Positions 8,708-17,753 of a stretch of DNA of 64,000 nt are shown here, one piece after another. The stretch's first letter is position 1; every line of letters begins with the position of its first letter. The position numbers and the translations under genes are program-made. The notes under the pieces are model-generated. The model saw only the letters and a list, made by a program, of their open reading frames with translations. It did no database searches and had not been told where the DNA came from. Origin of the DNA: Reyranella massiliensis 521. GTDB taxonomy: Bacteria; Pseudomonadota; Alphaproteobacteria; Reyranellales; Reyranellaceae. The DNA lies in assembly GCF_000312425.1 (NCBI RefSeq), contig NZ_HE997181.1, positions 4,530,045-4,594,044 on the forward strand, written 5' to 3'.

Positions 8708-10357
8708 ATGAGCACCAGCAAGATCACGATCTTCCGCGCCCGTCGCATTCTCACCATGAATCCTGCCCGGCCTGAAGCAACGCACGTTGCGGTGCGCGAC
8801 GGCCGCATCCTGGGAGCAGGATCTCTGGAGGAACTCCAGGGCTGGGGCGCCCACGACCTCGACGATCGCTTTGCCGACAAAGTGCTGATGCCTGGCTTCG
8901 TCGAAGGCCATAGTCACACCTCCGAAGGCACGTTCTGGCGCTACACCTATCTCGGCCGGTTCGACCGCATGGATCCCGACGGCAAGGTCTGGCCGGGTGT
9001 GAAGTCGATCGACGAAGTGGTGGCGCGACTGCAGGAAAAGGAACGCAAGCTCGCCTCGGCCGACGAGCCCCTGTCCGGCTGGGGACTGGATCCGATCTAC
9101 TACGGCGACCGTCGCGTCGTTCGCGCGGATTTCGACCGCATTTCGACCCAGCGCACCATCGGCGTAATGCATGCGAGCGGCCATATCCTCAACGTGAACA
9201 GCCGCGCCCTCGAGCTGGCGGGCCTGCTGCGCACCGGCCTCAACCATCCCGGTGTGACTCTCGGCAGCGACGGCCTGCCGACCGGCGAACTCAAGGGCCC
9301 GGAAGCGATGACCCTGGTCGGCAAGCATGTCGGCTTCGACCGCGAGGTGCTGGCCAACGACGAAGCCGGTCTGCGCCGCTTCGCCAGGCTCTGCGTCCGC
9401 CAGGGCGTGACCACCGCCACCGACCTCGCCAATCTCCTGCCCGACGATGCGGTCTCGATGATGCAGCGCGTGACCGGCGAGGCGCAGTTCCCCGTTCGCA
9501 TCGTGTCGTTTCGGCGTTTCCAGGCCCTGACACCCGAACAGGCCGTCGAGATCGCCGTGGGGCTCAAGAAGCAGGCGACCGACCGGCTGCGGCTCGGCGC
9601 CATCAAGCTGTTCGTCGACGGTTCGATCCAGGGCTTCTCGGCACGGCTGCGCTGGCCGGGCTACTACAACGGCGCGCCGAACGGCCTCTGGTATACGCCG
9701 CCGGAGGCAATCGCCCAGCTCTATAGGCTCGCGTTGCAGAAGGACGTGCTGGTGCACAGCCATACCAACGGCGATCAGGCGACCGAGATGGCGCTGGATT
9801 GCCTGGACGGCGCGCTGCGTGACCAGCCGGCACCCGACCACAGATTCACCCTTCAACATTGCCAGCTCGCCGATGCAGCGCAGTTCCGGCGGATGAGCCG
9901 CCTCGGCATGTGCGCCAACCTCTTTCCCAACCATCACTTCTATTGGGGCGATCAGCACTACGAGACCACCGTGGGCCCGGAGCGGGCCACGCGCATGAAT
10001 GCCTGCGCCACGGCACTCGCCAGCGGCGTGCCGCTCGCCATTCATTCCGACGCGCCGGTGACGCCGCTCGGCCCCCTGTTCACCGCCTGGTGCGCCGTCA
10101 ACCGGCTCACCGCCAGCGGTCGCGTTCTCGGCACCAGCGAACGGATCTCCGTGGCCGACGCGCTGCGCACCATCACCCTCGGCGCCGCCTGGACCCTGAA
10201 GCTCGACGGCGAGCTGGGCTCGATCGAGGTCGGCAAGCGCGCCGACTTTGCGGTTCTGGAGGACGACCCGCTGGAGATCGCGCCCGAGAAGCTGAAGGAC
10301 GTCCGCATCTGGGGCACGGTCCAGGCCGGCCGCCTGTTCCCTGCCGCTGGAGCATGA
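8708..10357 (+). CDS. YtcJ-like metal-dependent amidohydrolase
   Basis: 549-residue amidohydrolase of the Amidohydro_3 (PF07969) / YtcJ type, presumably hydrolysing a C-N bond in an amide or cyclic substrate in the cytosol. The metal-binding HxH is H68-S-H70 in PGFVEGHSHT; further ligand positions fall in VLVHSHTNGDQA, HRFTLQHCQ and the Asp of AIHSDAPVTPLGP. IKLFVDGSIQGFSA is the usual YtcJ core signature. The C-terminal LGSIEVGKRADFAVLEDDP closes the composite beta-sandwich. Its stop overlaps the start of a CobW-family GTPase gene (ATGA), which suggests that metal loading of this enzyme is tied to that chaperone. The substrate is unknown. Confidence 0.9.
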   Translation: MSTSKITIFRARRILTMNPARPEATHVAVRDGRILGAGSLEELQGWGAHDLDDRFADKVLMPGFVEGHSHTSEGTFWRYTYLGRFDRMDPDGKVWPGVKSIDEVVARLQEKERKLASADEPLSGWGLDPIYYGDRRVVRADFDRISTQRTIGVMHASGHILNVNSRALELAGLLRTGLNHPGVTLGSDGLPTGELKGPEAMTLVGKHVGFDREVLANDEAGLRRFARLCVRQGVTTATDLANLLPDDAVSMMQRVTGEAQFPVRIVSFRRFQALTPEQAVEIAVGLKKQATDRLRLGAIKLFVDGSIQGFSARLRWPGYYNGAPNGLWYTPPEAIAQLYRLALQKDVLVHSHTNGDQATEMALDCLDGALRDQPAPDHRFTLQHCQLADAAQFRRMSRLGMCANLFPNHHFYWGDQHYETTVGPERATRMNACATALASGVPLAIHSDAPVTPLGPLFTAWCAVNRLTASGRVLGTSERISVADALRTITLGAAWTLKLDGELGSIEVGKRADFAVLEDDPLEIAPEKLKDVRIWGTVQAGRLFPAAGA

Positions 10358-11277
10358 AAAACAGCATCCTGCCGGTGACGGTGGTCGGCGGTTATCTCGG
10401 CACCGGCAAGACCACGTTGGTGAACAATCTCCTGCGGGCCGCCGCCGGCCGGCGGATCGCCGTCCTGGTCAACGACTTCGGTACCACGCCCATCGACCGC
10501 GACCTGATCGTGGCGACCGACGGCGATACGCTGGAGATTTCCGGCGGCTGCGTGTGCTGCAGCTACGGCTCCGACCTGATGGAACGGTTGATGACGCTGC
10601 CGGAGCAGCGACCGGACGTGGAGCGCGTCGTGCTGGAAGCGAGCGGCGTCGCCCTGCCTGGCATGGTGGCGAATGCCGTGACCCTGCTTGAACCCTATCG
10701 CATAGATGCGGTCGTGGTGATGGCCGACGCCGAGACGGTGCAGGCACAAGCAGATGACGCCTATCTCGGCGACACGATCCTGCGCCAGCTCACGGCAGCC
10801 GATCTGATCATCCTCAATCGCTGCGACCTGGTGGACGATGCCGCACGCGAACGGACGATCGACTGGCTTGGGCATCAGGCGCCCGACGCACGCGTCCTTC
10901 CGGCGACGCACGCAAGGATCGCTCCGGAACTGCTGATCGGCCTGCGCGACGGCTCGACGCCGCGCCGTCACGCGCCACTGCAGGCACCGGGAGCCCCCGA
11001 CGCGGCTTCACTCTATGACGCGCTGGAACTCGACATGCCGCCGAACATCGGCCTACAGCAGTTAGGCGCCCTGCTCGCCACCCCCGGCACCGGAGTTCTG
11101 CGGGCGAAGGGCATGGCACGCGATGCAGGCGGCAGGATCGCCGCGCTGCACGTCGTCGGAAGGCGCTTCGCCGTCGATCCGGCGCCGTCCGGTGCGGCGC
11201 CGACGAAACTGGTTGTGATCGGATTGCGCGGCCACCTCGACCGCAACGCAATCACCAACGCGCTTCGTAAGACATAG
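10354..11277 (+). CDS. CobW/COG0523-family GTPase, putative metallochaperone
   Basis: 307-residue G3E-family GTPase. Walker A is GGYLGTGKTTLVNN (residues 12-25), the metal-binding CxCC is GGCVCC (Cys66, 68, 69), and the guanine-specificity motif appears as LNRCD, a variant of NKxD. The C-terminal CobW_C domain runs from about residue 220. Family members insert or deliver Zn, Co or other metals using GTP hydrolysis. The ATG lies within the stop of the amidohydrolase (ATGA), indicating coupled translation and a likely client relationship. Upstream in-frame sequence open back to 9859 is antisense-free shadow of the amidohydrolase and was not used. No histidine-rich metal-storage loop is visible. 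Confidence 0.9.
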   Translation: MKNSILPVTVVGGYLGTGKTTLVNNLLRAAAGRRIAVLVNDFGTTPIDRDLIVATDGDTLEISGGCVCCSYGSDLMERLMTLPEQRPDVERVVLEASGVALPGMVANAVTLLEPYRIDAVVVMADAETVQAQADDAYLGDTILRQLTAADLIILNRCDLVDDAARERTIDWLGHQAPDARVLPATHARIAPELLIGLRDGSTPRRHAPLQAPGAPDAASLYDALELDMPPNIGLQQLGALLATPGTGVLRAKGMARDAGGRIAALHVVGRRFAVDPAPSGAAPTKLVVIGLRGHLDRNAITNALRKT

Positions 11278-11294
11278 ACAAACAGGAGCCCCCA

Positions 11295-11885
11295 ATGCTG
11301 ACCCTCTACTTCGCCCCCGGTTCCAGCTCGATGGCGCCGCATATCGCGTTGCACGAAATCGGCGCGGCCTTCGACACACGGTCGCTGTCGCTTGCCACCA
11401 AGGACACGCGCACCCCCGAGTTCCTGGCGATCAATCCCGTCGGCAAGGTGCCGGTGCTGCTCATCGACGGTCGGGTTCTGACCGAAGTTGCGGGCATCCT
11501 CTTCTACCTGGCACGCCGTCATCCCGAGGCCGGGCTGTTGCCCACGGGCGACATCGAGGCCGAGGCGCAGGTTGTCTCCTGGATGTCCCATCTCGCGTCG
11601 GCCGTCCATCCGTCGCGAGGACAGGGGCTCGACCCTTGTCGCGCAGCCTGGACGACCGTCGAGAAGCGCCTGGGCGGCCGCGACTGGGTGGTGGGCGACC
11701 GCTATTCCATCGCCGACATCCACCTGTTCCGGCTCTACTGGCGGGTCCGCAGCTTTCTCGACCTGCCGGCCGGTACCTTGCCGGCGGTCGAAGCCCACTA
11801 TGCCCGCATGATGGCGCGGCCGGCGGTAATCAAGACCATCGAGATCGAGAGCAAGGTCGCCGGGCACAGCCTGCCGGCGGCCTGA
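11295..11885 (+). CDS. Glutathione S-transferase family protein
   Basis: 196-residue soluble GST. The thioredoxin-fold half begins MLTLYFAPGSSSMAPHIAL, with the cis-Pro motif NPVGKVPVLLIDG near residues 51-63 and the glutathione-gamma-Glu contact LTEVAGIL following. The alpha-helical half contains RDWVVGDRYSIADIHLFRL, the N-capping box typical of GSTs. AGGAG precedes the start. It is 17 bases downstream of the CobW gene and so probably the last gene of the amidohydrolase operon. The active-site residue (Ser in PGSSS) suggests a beta or theta-like class, but I cannot assign a substrate. Confidence 0.88.
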   Translation: MLTLYFAPGSSSMAPHIALHEIGAAFDTRSLSLATKDTRTPEFLAINPVGKVPVLLIDGRVLTEVAGILFYLARRHPEAGLLPTGDIEAEAQVVSWMSHLASAVHPSRGQGLDPCRAAWTTVEKRLGGRDWVVGDRYSIADIHLFRLYWRVRSFLDLPAGTLPAVEAHYARMMARPAVIKTIEIESKVAGHSLPAA

Positions 11886-14228
11886 TCATCCGCGGTTCAG
11901 CGCGCGCCAGACCTTTTCCGGCGTCACTGGCATGTCTATGTGGGTGATGCCTGCCTCCGAGAGCGCATCGACAACGGCGTTCATCACCGAGGGCAGCGCG
12001 CCGGCACAGCCGGCCTCGCCACAGCCTTTCACGCCCAGCGAGTTGGTCTTGCAGGGCACGGGGTGGCTGATGATGGAGAATAACGGCGCGTCCGAGGCGC
12101 GCGGCAGGGCGTAATCCATATAGGTGCCGGCGACGGGCTGGCCCAGCTCGTCGTAGACCGTGCGCTCGAAAATCGCCTGTCCGATGCCCTGCACCACGCC
12201 GCCATGCGCCTGGCCCTCGACCAGCATCGGATTGATGAGCGTGCCGAAGTCGTTGACCATGAAATAACGCACGACCTCGATCTGGCCGGTATCGGGATCG
12301 ATCTCGACCTCGGCGACATGGCAGCCGTTCGGGAAGGCGGACGGCGGCGTATCGGAGATGTGACGGACATCGAGGGTCTGCGGCACATCCTCGGGCAAGG
12401 TCATGCCGTCGCGCAGCTTCGACGCAAGATCGAGCAGGCCGATACTGCGGTCGGTGCCGGCAATCCGGAAACGCCCGCGGTCGAACTCGATATCGACGGT
12501 CGCGGCCTCCAGCACATGGGCGGCGATCGCCCTGCCCTGTTCGATCACCTTCGCGCCGGCTTCGAGGAAGGCTTCGCTGCCGACGATGGCCGAGCGCGAT
12601 CCGCCTGTGCCGCCGCCGGCCAGGAGCTGGTCGCTATCGCCCTGCAGCAGGCGGAAGCGGTCGAAGGGGATGCCGAGCTTTTCGGTCAGCACCTGGGCGA
12701 AGGGCGAGGCATGGCCCTGACCATAGTCGAGCGTGCCGCTCAGCATGGTGACGGTGCCGTCGTCCTCGAAACGGATGCCGCCATATTCCTTACCGGCGGG
12801 AGCCGTCACTTCCAGATAACTGCCGATGCCGCGGCCACGCAACTTGCCGCGCGCCCTGCTCTCGGCCTTGCGCGCCTCGAAGCCGTCCCAGTCGGAAGCC
12901 TGCAGCGCCTTGTCGAGAACGGCGGTGAACTCGCCCGAATCGTAGGCCATGCCGGACGGCGCCTTGTAAGGCATCGCTTCGGGCGAAATGTGGTTGCGGC
13001 GGCGCAATTCGACCCGATCGATCCCCATCTCACGGGCGGCCGTATCAATCAGCCGCTCCATGTAATAGTTGCCCTCGGGACGACCGGCGCCGCGATAGGC
13101 TGCGATCGGCGTCGTGTTGGTGAAGGCGACCTTGGAATTCACTTCCATCGCCGGCGTCTTGTAGACGTCGATGACATTCTTCACCGCGTTGGTCGTGACC
13201 GGCATAGGCGGATAGATGTAGGCGCCGGCATTGCCGGTACCGGAGAGCCGGACGGCGAGAAAATGGCCCTCCTTGTCCAGCGCCAGCTCGGCGATGCGCT
13301 GGTGATCGCGGCCATGATGGTCGGAGAGGAAACTTTCCGACCGCTCGTCGGTCCACTTCACCGGCCGACCGAGCTTCTTTGCCGCCAGCAGCAACGGCGC
13401 GTATTCTGGGTAAGGCGGCGCCTTCATGCCGAACGAGCCGCCGACATTGCCTGTCAGCACATGAAGCCGGTCGGGCTTCACGTTCAGCACCCCGGCCAGG
13501 CCGCCACGCAAGCCAAACACGCCCTGACAGCCGACATTCAGCACCCAGCGCTCGTTGACCGCATCCCAGGACCCGATCGCCGAGCGCGGCTCCATCGCAT
13601 TGACCACGACGCGATTGGATTCGATCTCCAGCCGGGTCACATGGGCTGCTTCAGCGAAGGCTTTCGCCACCGCCTCGGCATTGCCGTAGTGGAAGTCGAG
13701 CACCAGGTTGCCCGGCGCATCGTCGTGGATCTGCGGCGCGCCTTCGGCCAGGGCCGCAGCCGGCGTGGTGACCGCCGGCAATTCGTCTATGTCGAGTTCG
13801 ACCGCTTCGGCAGCGTCCTTGGCCTGCAGCGCCGTCTCGGCCACGACACAGGCCACGGCCTCGCCGACGAAGCGCACCTTGCCCTTGGCGAGCGACGGCC
13901 GGACCGGCGTCTTCATCGGCGAGCCGTCGCGCTGCGGGATGTTCATCGGGCACTTCAGCGGGTTGAAGCCTGCCGCATCGAGATCGTCGCTGGTCAGGAT
14001 CGCCAGCACGCCCGGCATGGCGAACGCCGCCGCCGTGTCGATCCCTTTCAGACGACCGTGCGCGATGCGGCTGCGCACCATGACCGCATAGGCCTGGCCG
14101 GCCAGGTTGATGTCGTCGGTGTAGCGTCCCTCGCCCCGCAGCAAGGTTGGGTCTTCGGTGCGCGCCACCGACTGGCCAACCCCGAACTTCACGAACGCAA
14201 GGCCGGTATCGTCGAAAGAATCCATCAA
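11886..14228 (-). CDS. Xanthine dehydrogenase/CoxL-family molybdopterin-binding subunit
   Basis: 780-residue large subunit of the molybdenum hydroxylase family. The N-terminal a/b-hammerhead domain has RGEGRYTDDINLAGQAYAV; the Mo-binding half has GSFGMKAPPYPEY, AYRGAGRPEGNYYMERLID and the catalytic Glu in KGCGEAGCAGA. AYRGAGR is the motif of form II CoxL-like enzymes, whereas true CO dehydrogenase has a Cys-containing AYxCSFR loop, so CO oxidation is not the likely role; aldehyde, purine or heterocycle oxidation is more plausible. The usual FAD (CoxM) and 2Fe-2S (CoxS) subunits are not adjacent. Its stop codon abuts the stop of the convergent GST gene with no spacer. Confidence 0.9.
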   Translation of the reverse strand: MMDSFDDTGLAFVKFGVGQSVARTEDPTLLRGEGRYTDDINLAGQAYAVMVRSRIAHGRLKGIDTAAAFAMPGVLAILTSDDLDAAGFNPLKCPMNIPQRDGSPMKTPVRPSLAKGKVRFVGEAVACVVAETALQAKDAAEAVELDIDELPAVTTPAAALAEGAPQIHDDAPGNLVLDFHYGNAEAVAKAFAEAAHVTRLEIESNRVVVNAMEPRSAIGSWDAVNERWVLNVGCQGVFGLRGGLAGVLNVKPDRLHVLTGNVGGSFGMKAPPYPEYAPLLLAAKKLGRPVKWTDERSESFLSDHHGRDHQRIAELALDKEGHFLAVRLSGTGNAGAYIYPPMPVTTNAVKNVIDVYKTPAMEVNSKVAFTNTTPIAAYRGAGRPEGNYYMERLIDTAAREMGIDRVELRRRNHISPEAMPYKAPSGMAYDSGEFTAVLDKALQASDWDGFEARKAESRARGKLRGRGIGSYLEVTAPAGKEYGGIRFEDDGTVTMLSGTLDYGQGHASPFAQVLTEKLGIPFDRFRLLQGDSDQLLAGGGTGGSRSAIVGSEAFLEAGAKVIEQGRAIAAHVLEAATVDIEFDRGRFRIAGTDRSIGLLDLASKLRDGMTLPEDVPQTLDVRHISDTPPSAFPNGCHVAEVEIDPDTGQIEVVRYFMVNDFGTLINPMLVEGQAHGGVVQGIGQAIFERTVYDELGQPVAGTYMDYALPRASDAPLFSIISHPVPCKTNSLGVKGCGEAGCAGALPSVMNAVVDALSEAGITHIDMPVTPEKVWRALNRG

Positions 14229-14256
14229 CCTGTCCTCAACGCCTGTACTTGGACGC

Positions 14257-14895
14257 CTACTTCAGCGGCGAATAGTTCGTCGGCAGCAGCAGGGTCGAAT
14301 GCATCGCCGCGAGTTTCGCCGGCCCCTTGGCGAGATAGGCCTGCCACGCCGGATCCTTCATCGCTGCCGCCCGGGCCTCGAAGCGCTCCTGCAGGTTCTT
14401 GTAGCGCCAGAGATGGATCCACTCGTTGGGCTCCGGAACCTCGCCAGTCCAGGCCCCCCAGATCGGCGAATACTTCTCCCGCGCCTCCTGAACCTCCTTG
14501 AAGTCCTTGGCGTAGGCCTGCGCGCCGCCCATCTGCGTGCGGTAGATGCGCAGCTCGTAGACATTGCCGGTTGTGCCGTCGCTGGGCTTGATGTCGACGA
14601 CGGCATTCATGATGCGCAGGTCCTGACGCTCGATCAGCGGCCGGATCACCGGCACATAGCCTTCGGTCCACGGCTTGTGCTTGGCCAGCTCACCGCGCAG
14701 GCGCGTGCGCTCGTCGAGGCTCTCGTACTTCCAGAGGTGCCAAATCTGGTTCAAGGCGCCGAATTCGGCCGTCCAGTAGCCGTGGTTTTCGCCGAAGTTC
14801 TGACCGCGGGCGGGCCGGCCGATCGTCTCGGCGGCCTTGAGATATTCCGGCATCTTGCCGGGCTTCAGCGTGTAGCAGCGAAATTCGTAGACCAT
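14257..14895 (-). CDS. NIPSNAP family protein, two tandem domains
   Basis: 212-residue protein made of two ferredoxin-like alpha/beta NIPSNAP domains. The first starts MVYEFRCYTLKPGKMPEYL (residues 1-105) and the second NVYELRIYRTQMGGAQAYA (about 110-205); both include the characteristic Trp-rich strand (HLWKYESLDER, HLWRYKNLQER). The family is dimeric and often sits with catabolic enzymes, but its biochemical role is poorly known. It lies 10 bases after the enolase-superfamily gene and 28 bases before the CoxL-like gene, so the three are probably one operon. Confidence 0.85.
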   Translation of the reverse strand: MVYEFRCYTLKPGKMPEYLKAAETIGRPARGQNFGENHGYWTAEFGALNQIWHLWKYESLDERTRLRGELAKHKPWTEGYVPVIRPLIERQDLRIMNAVVDIKPSDGTTGNVYELRIYRTQMGGAQAYAKDFKEVQEAREKYSPIWGAWTGEVPEPNEWIHLWRYKNLQERFEARAAAMKDPAWQAYLAKGPAKLAAMHSTLLLPTNYSPLK

Positions 14896-14905
14896 TTCGT
14901 TCCTC

Positions 14906-16090
14906 TCAGGGATGCGGATTCTTGGGCGGGTGAGCCTTCACCGCCTCCTCGTTGATGTCGGCGCCCCAGCCGGGCCGGGTCGGTACGATCAGTTCGCCAT
15001 TCTGGATGACCGGCGGATGAGTGACCAGATCGTCCTTCCAGGGCACGTCGTCGATATCGATTTCCATGATACGGAAATTCGGCATCGCGGCGCAGAGATG
15101 CGCGCTCATCAGGGTCGACATATGGCCGTAGAAATTGTGCGGCGCGCAGTTGATCTCGTAAGCCTCGGCCATGGCGGCGATCTTCAGCGACTCCGCAAGA
15201 CCGTTCCACGGCACGTCGATGATGGAAACGTCGATCGAGCGATTCTCGAAATAAGGGCGGAACTGGCGGCGGCCGAACAGGGATTCGCAGGAAGCGATCG
15301 GCATCGACGCACGGTCGCGGATCAGACGCAGCCCTTCGGGATCGTAGGAATCGATTTCCAGCCAGAAGAGATTGAAGGGCTCGCAGGCGCGCGCGACCTT
15401 GATATAGCCCTCGGTCTTGAAGTTGAAGTTGGTGTCGAGAAGGATACCCATGTCGTGGCCCGCGCCCTGGCGGAAGGCCGCGAGCCCGTCGCAGATGGCG
15501 GCAATAACGGCGTCATCGGCATTCAGCTCCGGCCCTCCCGGACTCCGGCCAAAACCGGGCTGGTACATGTTCGCCGGGCTGAGATCGAAGCGAAAAATAT
15601 TGGTCTTGAGCGCCTTGAAGCCGCGTTCCTTCACATGCTTGCCGAGCTTCACCAGATCGTCGAGCGAGCGCACGGGCTCGACGCCCATCACCTCGGCGTT
15701 GCGGAACCGGTAGCTGCCGCAATGCGACCAGTAGAGCGGCAGGCGGTCGCGCACCGGCCCGCCGAACAACGCATAGACCGGAATGCCAAGCGCCTTGGCC
15801 TTGACGTCGAGCAGGGCGTTCTCGATGGCAGCCATCGCCTGCTGGTTCACGCCGCCCGGCGCCTGGCGCGTGATGGCATAGATCGTCGTCATGATGCGTT
15901 CGATGGGGCGTGGGTCCTGACCGATCAGGCCCTGGGCCATGCGGCGGATCACCGCCGTCAGGCCTGCACTGCCATAGCCTTCGTTGTACTCGGACCAGCC
16001 AACCAGCCCGTCGTCCGTGGTGATCTTGAGAAAGGAGAAGTCGCGCCATCCGGCGTCGCAGTGCAAATCCTCGATCTTGGCGATTTTCAT
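14906..16090 (-). CDS. Mandelate racemase/muconate lactonizing enzyme family protein
   Basis: 394-residue member of the enolase superfamily, abstracting the alpha-proton of a carboxylate with a Mg ion. Metal ligands are seen as the Asp in LLDTNFNF, the Glu in FWLEIDSYD and the Glu in ASCESLFG, and a possible general-base His lies in CAPHNFYGH. The lysine end of the barrel has FKALKTNIFRFD, which lacks a clear KxK motif, so it is closer to sugar-acid dehydratase-like members than to classical MLE. It heads an operon with NIPSNAP and CoxL-like genes, suggesting breakdown of an organic acid, but the substrate is not evident. Confidence 0.88.
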   Translation of the reverse strand: MKIAKIEDLHCDAGWRDFSFLKITTDDGLVGWSEYNEGYGSAGLTAVIRRMAQGLIGQDPRPIERIMTTIYAITRQAPGGVNQQAMAAIENALLDVKAKALGIPVYALFGGPVRDRLPLYWSHCGSYRFRNAEVMGVEPVRSLDDLVKLGKHVKERGFKALKTNIFRFDLSPANMYQPGFGRSPGGPELNADDAVIAAICDGLAAFRQGAGHDMGILLDTNFNFKTEGYIKVARACEPFNLFWLEIDSYDPEGLRLIRDRASMPIASCESLFGRRQFRPYFENRSIDVSIIDVPWNGLAESLKIAAMAEAYEINCAPHNFYGHMSTLMSAHLCAAMPNFRIMEIDIDDVPWKDDLVTHPPVIQNGELIVPTRPGWGADINEEAVKAHPPKNPHP

Positions 16091-16151
16091 GCTGTTTCCT
16101 CCCGCGAGCCCGGCAGCATAGACTAGAGGCTGACCAGCGCGGGACGAAACA

Positions 16152-16829
16152 ATGCCCCTCTACGGCAAGGGAATGCTGATTACGCTGACGCAGGTGTCAG
16201 CGCGCGACGAGCGGGACTTCAACGAGTGGTACAATCGTGAGCACATCGACGAGCGCGTGAACCTGCCGGGCTTCCATCGCGCCCGCCGTTATGTCGCCGT
16301 CCGTGCAACACCCAAGTATCTCGCGACCTATGAATGCGACAGCGTCGCCGATCTCGCCACGCCGGACTATCTGAAGCTGCTGGCCAATCAGACGCCATGG
16401 AGCCAGGCCGTCATGGCCCGCTTCACCCACTTCCAGCGCCTGACCTTGCGCATGCTCGTCGACCAGACGCATGGCGTCGGCGGTGCCTTGGCCTGCGTGC
16501 GCTTCGTGCCGGATCCGCGGCGGCGCAAGGCGCTGGTCGAGTGGCTGATCACCACCGCCTTTCCCAAAGTGATACAGCGGCCAGGCATGCTGGGCGCCAG
16601 CGCCGGCGAGAACGATCTCGAAGTCGCGCACGCACCGCTGCACGACAAGAGCATGGACCATCCCCGGGCCGAGGAAGCCGAGTGGGCGGTGCTGCTGGAA
16701 GGGGCCGATGTCCCGGCGGTCAGCGCGGCCGCGCGCCTGATGTTCACGACGACCAAACTGCGGCCATTCGGTGTTGAAACCGCACCCACCGTCGGCACCT
16801 ACCGGCTGCTGTTCGGCAACCAGCGATGA
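16152..16829 (+). CDS. Dimeric alpha/beta-barrel protein (EthD/DUF4286-like)
   Basis: 225-residue protein with two ferredoxin-like halves. The first is MLITLTQVSARDERDFNEWY followed by NREHIDERVNLPGFHRARRY, the pattern seen in EthD- and DUF4286-like dimeric alpha/beta-barrel proteins; the second half begins near residue 115 (GGALACVRFVPDP). Such proteins act as small monooxygenases, cyclases or accessory factors. No catalytic residues can be assigned. It is divergent from the enolase-superfamily gene across 61 bases, so shared regulation is possible. The family level assignment is moderate, the function unknown. Confidence 0.65.
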   Translation: MPLYGKGMLITLTQVSARDERDFNEWYNREHIDERVNLPGFHRARRYVAVRATPKYLATYECDSVADLATPDYLKLLANQTPWSQAVMARFTHFQRLTLRMLVDQTHGVGGALACVRFVPDPRRRKALVEWLITTAFPKVIQRPGMLGASAGENDLEVAHAPLHDKSMDHPRAEEAEWAVLLEGADVPAVSAAARLMFTTTKLRPFGVETAPTVGTYRLLFGNQR

Positions 16830-16877
16830 CGTTTCTTTGACCGCCTGTTGATCGCGAGATCGCCTAGGGTCCGGCCC

Positions 16878-17741
16878 GTGTCCAAGGCACTGTCCACTCA
16901 GCAAACCATCTTCTGGCTCAGGCTCGCGACGTTGTTCGCACTCTGCGTGCCGGCGGCGAACCTCGCCTGGCGCTGGTATGCCGGCGATCTCGATCCACGC
17001 CCCGTCACGCTTGCCACGCATGCAACGGGCGACTGGGCCGTCGTTCTCCTGCTGGTGTCACTGGCGCTTACGCCAGCCCGCACTCTCTTCGACTGGTCGC
17101 CATTGATTCACATCCGTCGGCGAATCGGCGTCGCTGCCGCGCTCTATGCGCTGGCGCACCTATTGATCTACGTGCTCGACCAGAAATGGAACCTGATCGT
17201 CGTCGCCACCGAGATCGCCAAGCGCTTCTATCTCACGATCGGTTTCGTGGCCTTGCTGGCCCTGGTCGCGCTCGCCGTGACCTCGACCAACGGCTGGCAG
17301 CGGCGGCTGAAGCGCAACTGGAAACGCCTGCACTGGCTGGTCTATCCGGCCGTCGCGGTGGCGCTGGTCCATTTCTTTATCCAGTCCAAGGTCAAGATCG
17401 GCGAGGCGGCTTTCGCGGCGGGCCTGTTCCTCTGGCTGATGCTGTGGCGTGTCTTGCCGGCGAAGCTGCGTACGAGTTTCGCGGGCCTGCTCCTGCTCGC
17501 TATCGCCGCTACACTCGGCACCGTCGCGATCGAGGCCACCTGGTACGGGCTCGTGAACAAGATCGACCCCATGCGCGTGCTGACGGCCAACATCGATCTC
17601 GATCTGCTGCCGCGTCCGGCCCACAAGGTTCTGGCCGTTTCGTTGCTGGTCATCGTGCTGGTGGCACTGCGCCGCGGCATTGCCGCGGCGAACAGGCTCT
17701 GGACGGAGCGCTATATCCGACGGACTATACCGACTTCCTGA
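16878..17741 (+). CDS. msrQ: MsrQ-like haem-binding ferric reductase membrane subunit
   Basis: About 287 residues with six or more membrane helices and conserved histidines in ATHATGDWA, YALAHLLIYV, LHWLVYPAVAVALVHFF, as in MsrQ, the b-type haem membrane protein that passes electrons from the quinone pool to the periplasmic methionine sulfoxide reductase MsrP. ALTPARTLFDW and IRRRIGVAAALYALAH are family signatures. I prefer the GTG at 16878, preceded by AGGG at 8 bases; a TTG at 16848 is an alternative. MsrP itself is not in the window. The C-terminal extension to about residue 285 (two extra helices) is longer than E. coli MsrQ (211 residues). It lies 12 bases before modB. Confidence 0.82.
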   Translation: MSKALSTQQTIFWLRLATLFALCVPAANLAWRWYAGDLDPRPVTLATHATGDWAVVLLLVSLALTPARTLFDWSPLIHIRRRIGVAAALYALAHLLIYVLDQKWNLIVVATEIAKRFYLTIGFVALLALVALAVTSTNGWQRRLKRNWKRLHWLVYPAVAVALVHFFIQSKVKIGEAAFAAGLFLWLMLWRVLPAKLRTSFAGLLLLAIAATLGTVAIEATWYGLVNKIDPMRVLTANIDLDLLPRPAHKVLAVSLLVIVLVALRRGIAAANRLWTERYIRRTIPTS

Positions 17742-17753
17742 CCGGAAGAGGAT

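Noticed and set aside
11886..14228. True carbon monoxide dehydrogenase large subunit
   Set aside because: The active-site loop reads AYRGAGR instead of the Cys-containing CODH motif, and the medium and small subunits are not adjacent.
12204..14501. 765-codon plus-strand frame opposite the CoxL-like gene
   Set aside because: Low-complexity shadow composition (Arg, His, Ala, Gly) and no domain; the minus-strand gene has full family motifs.
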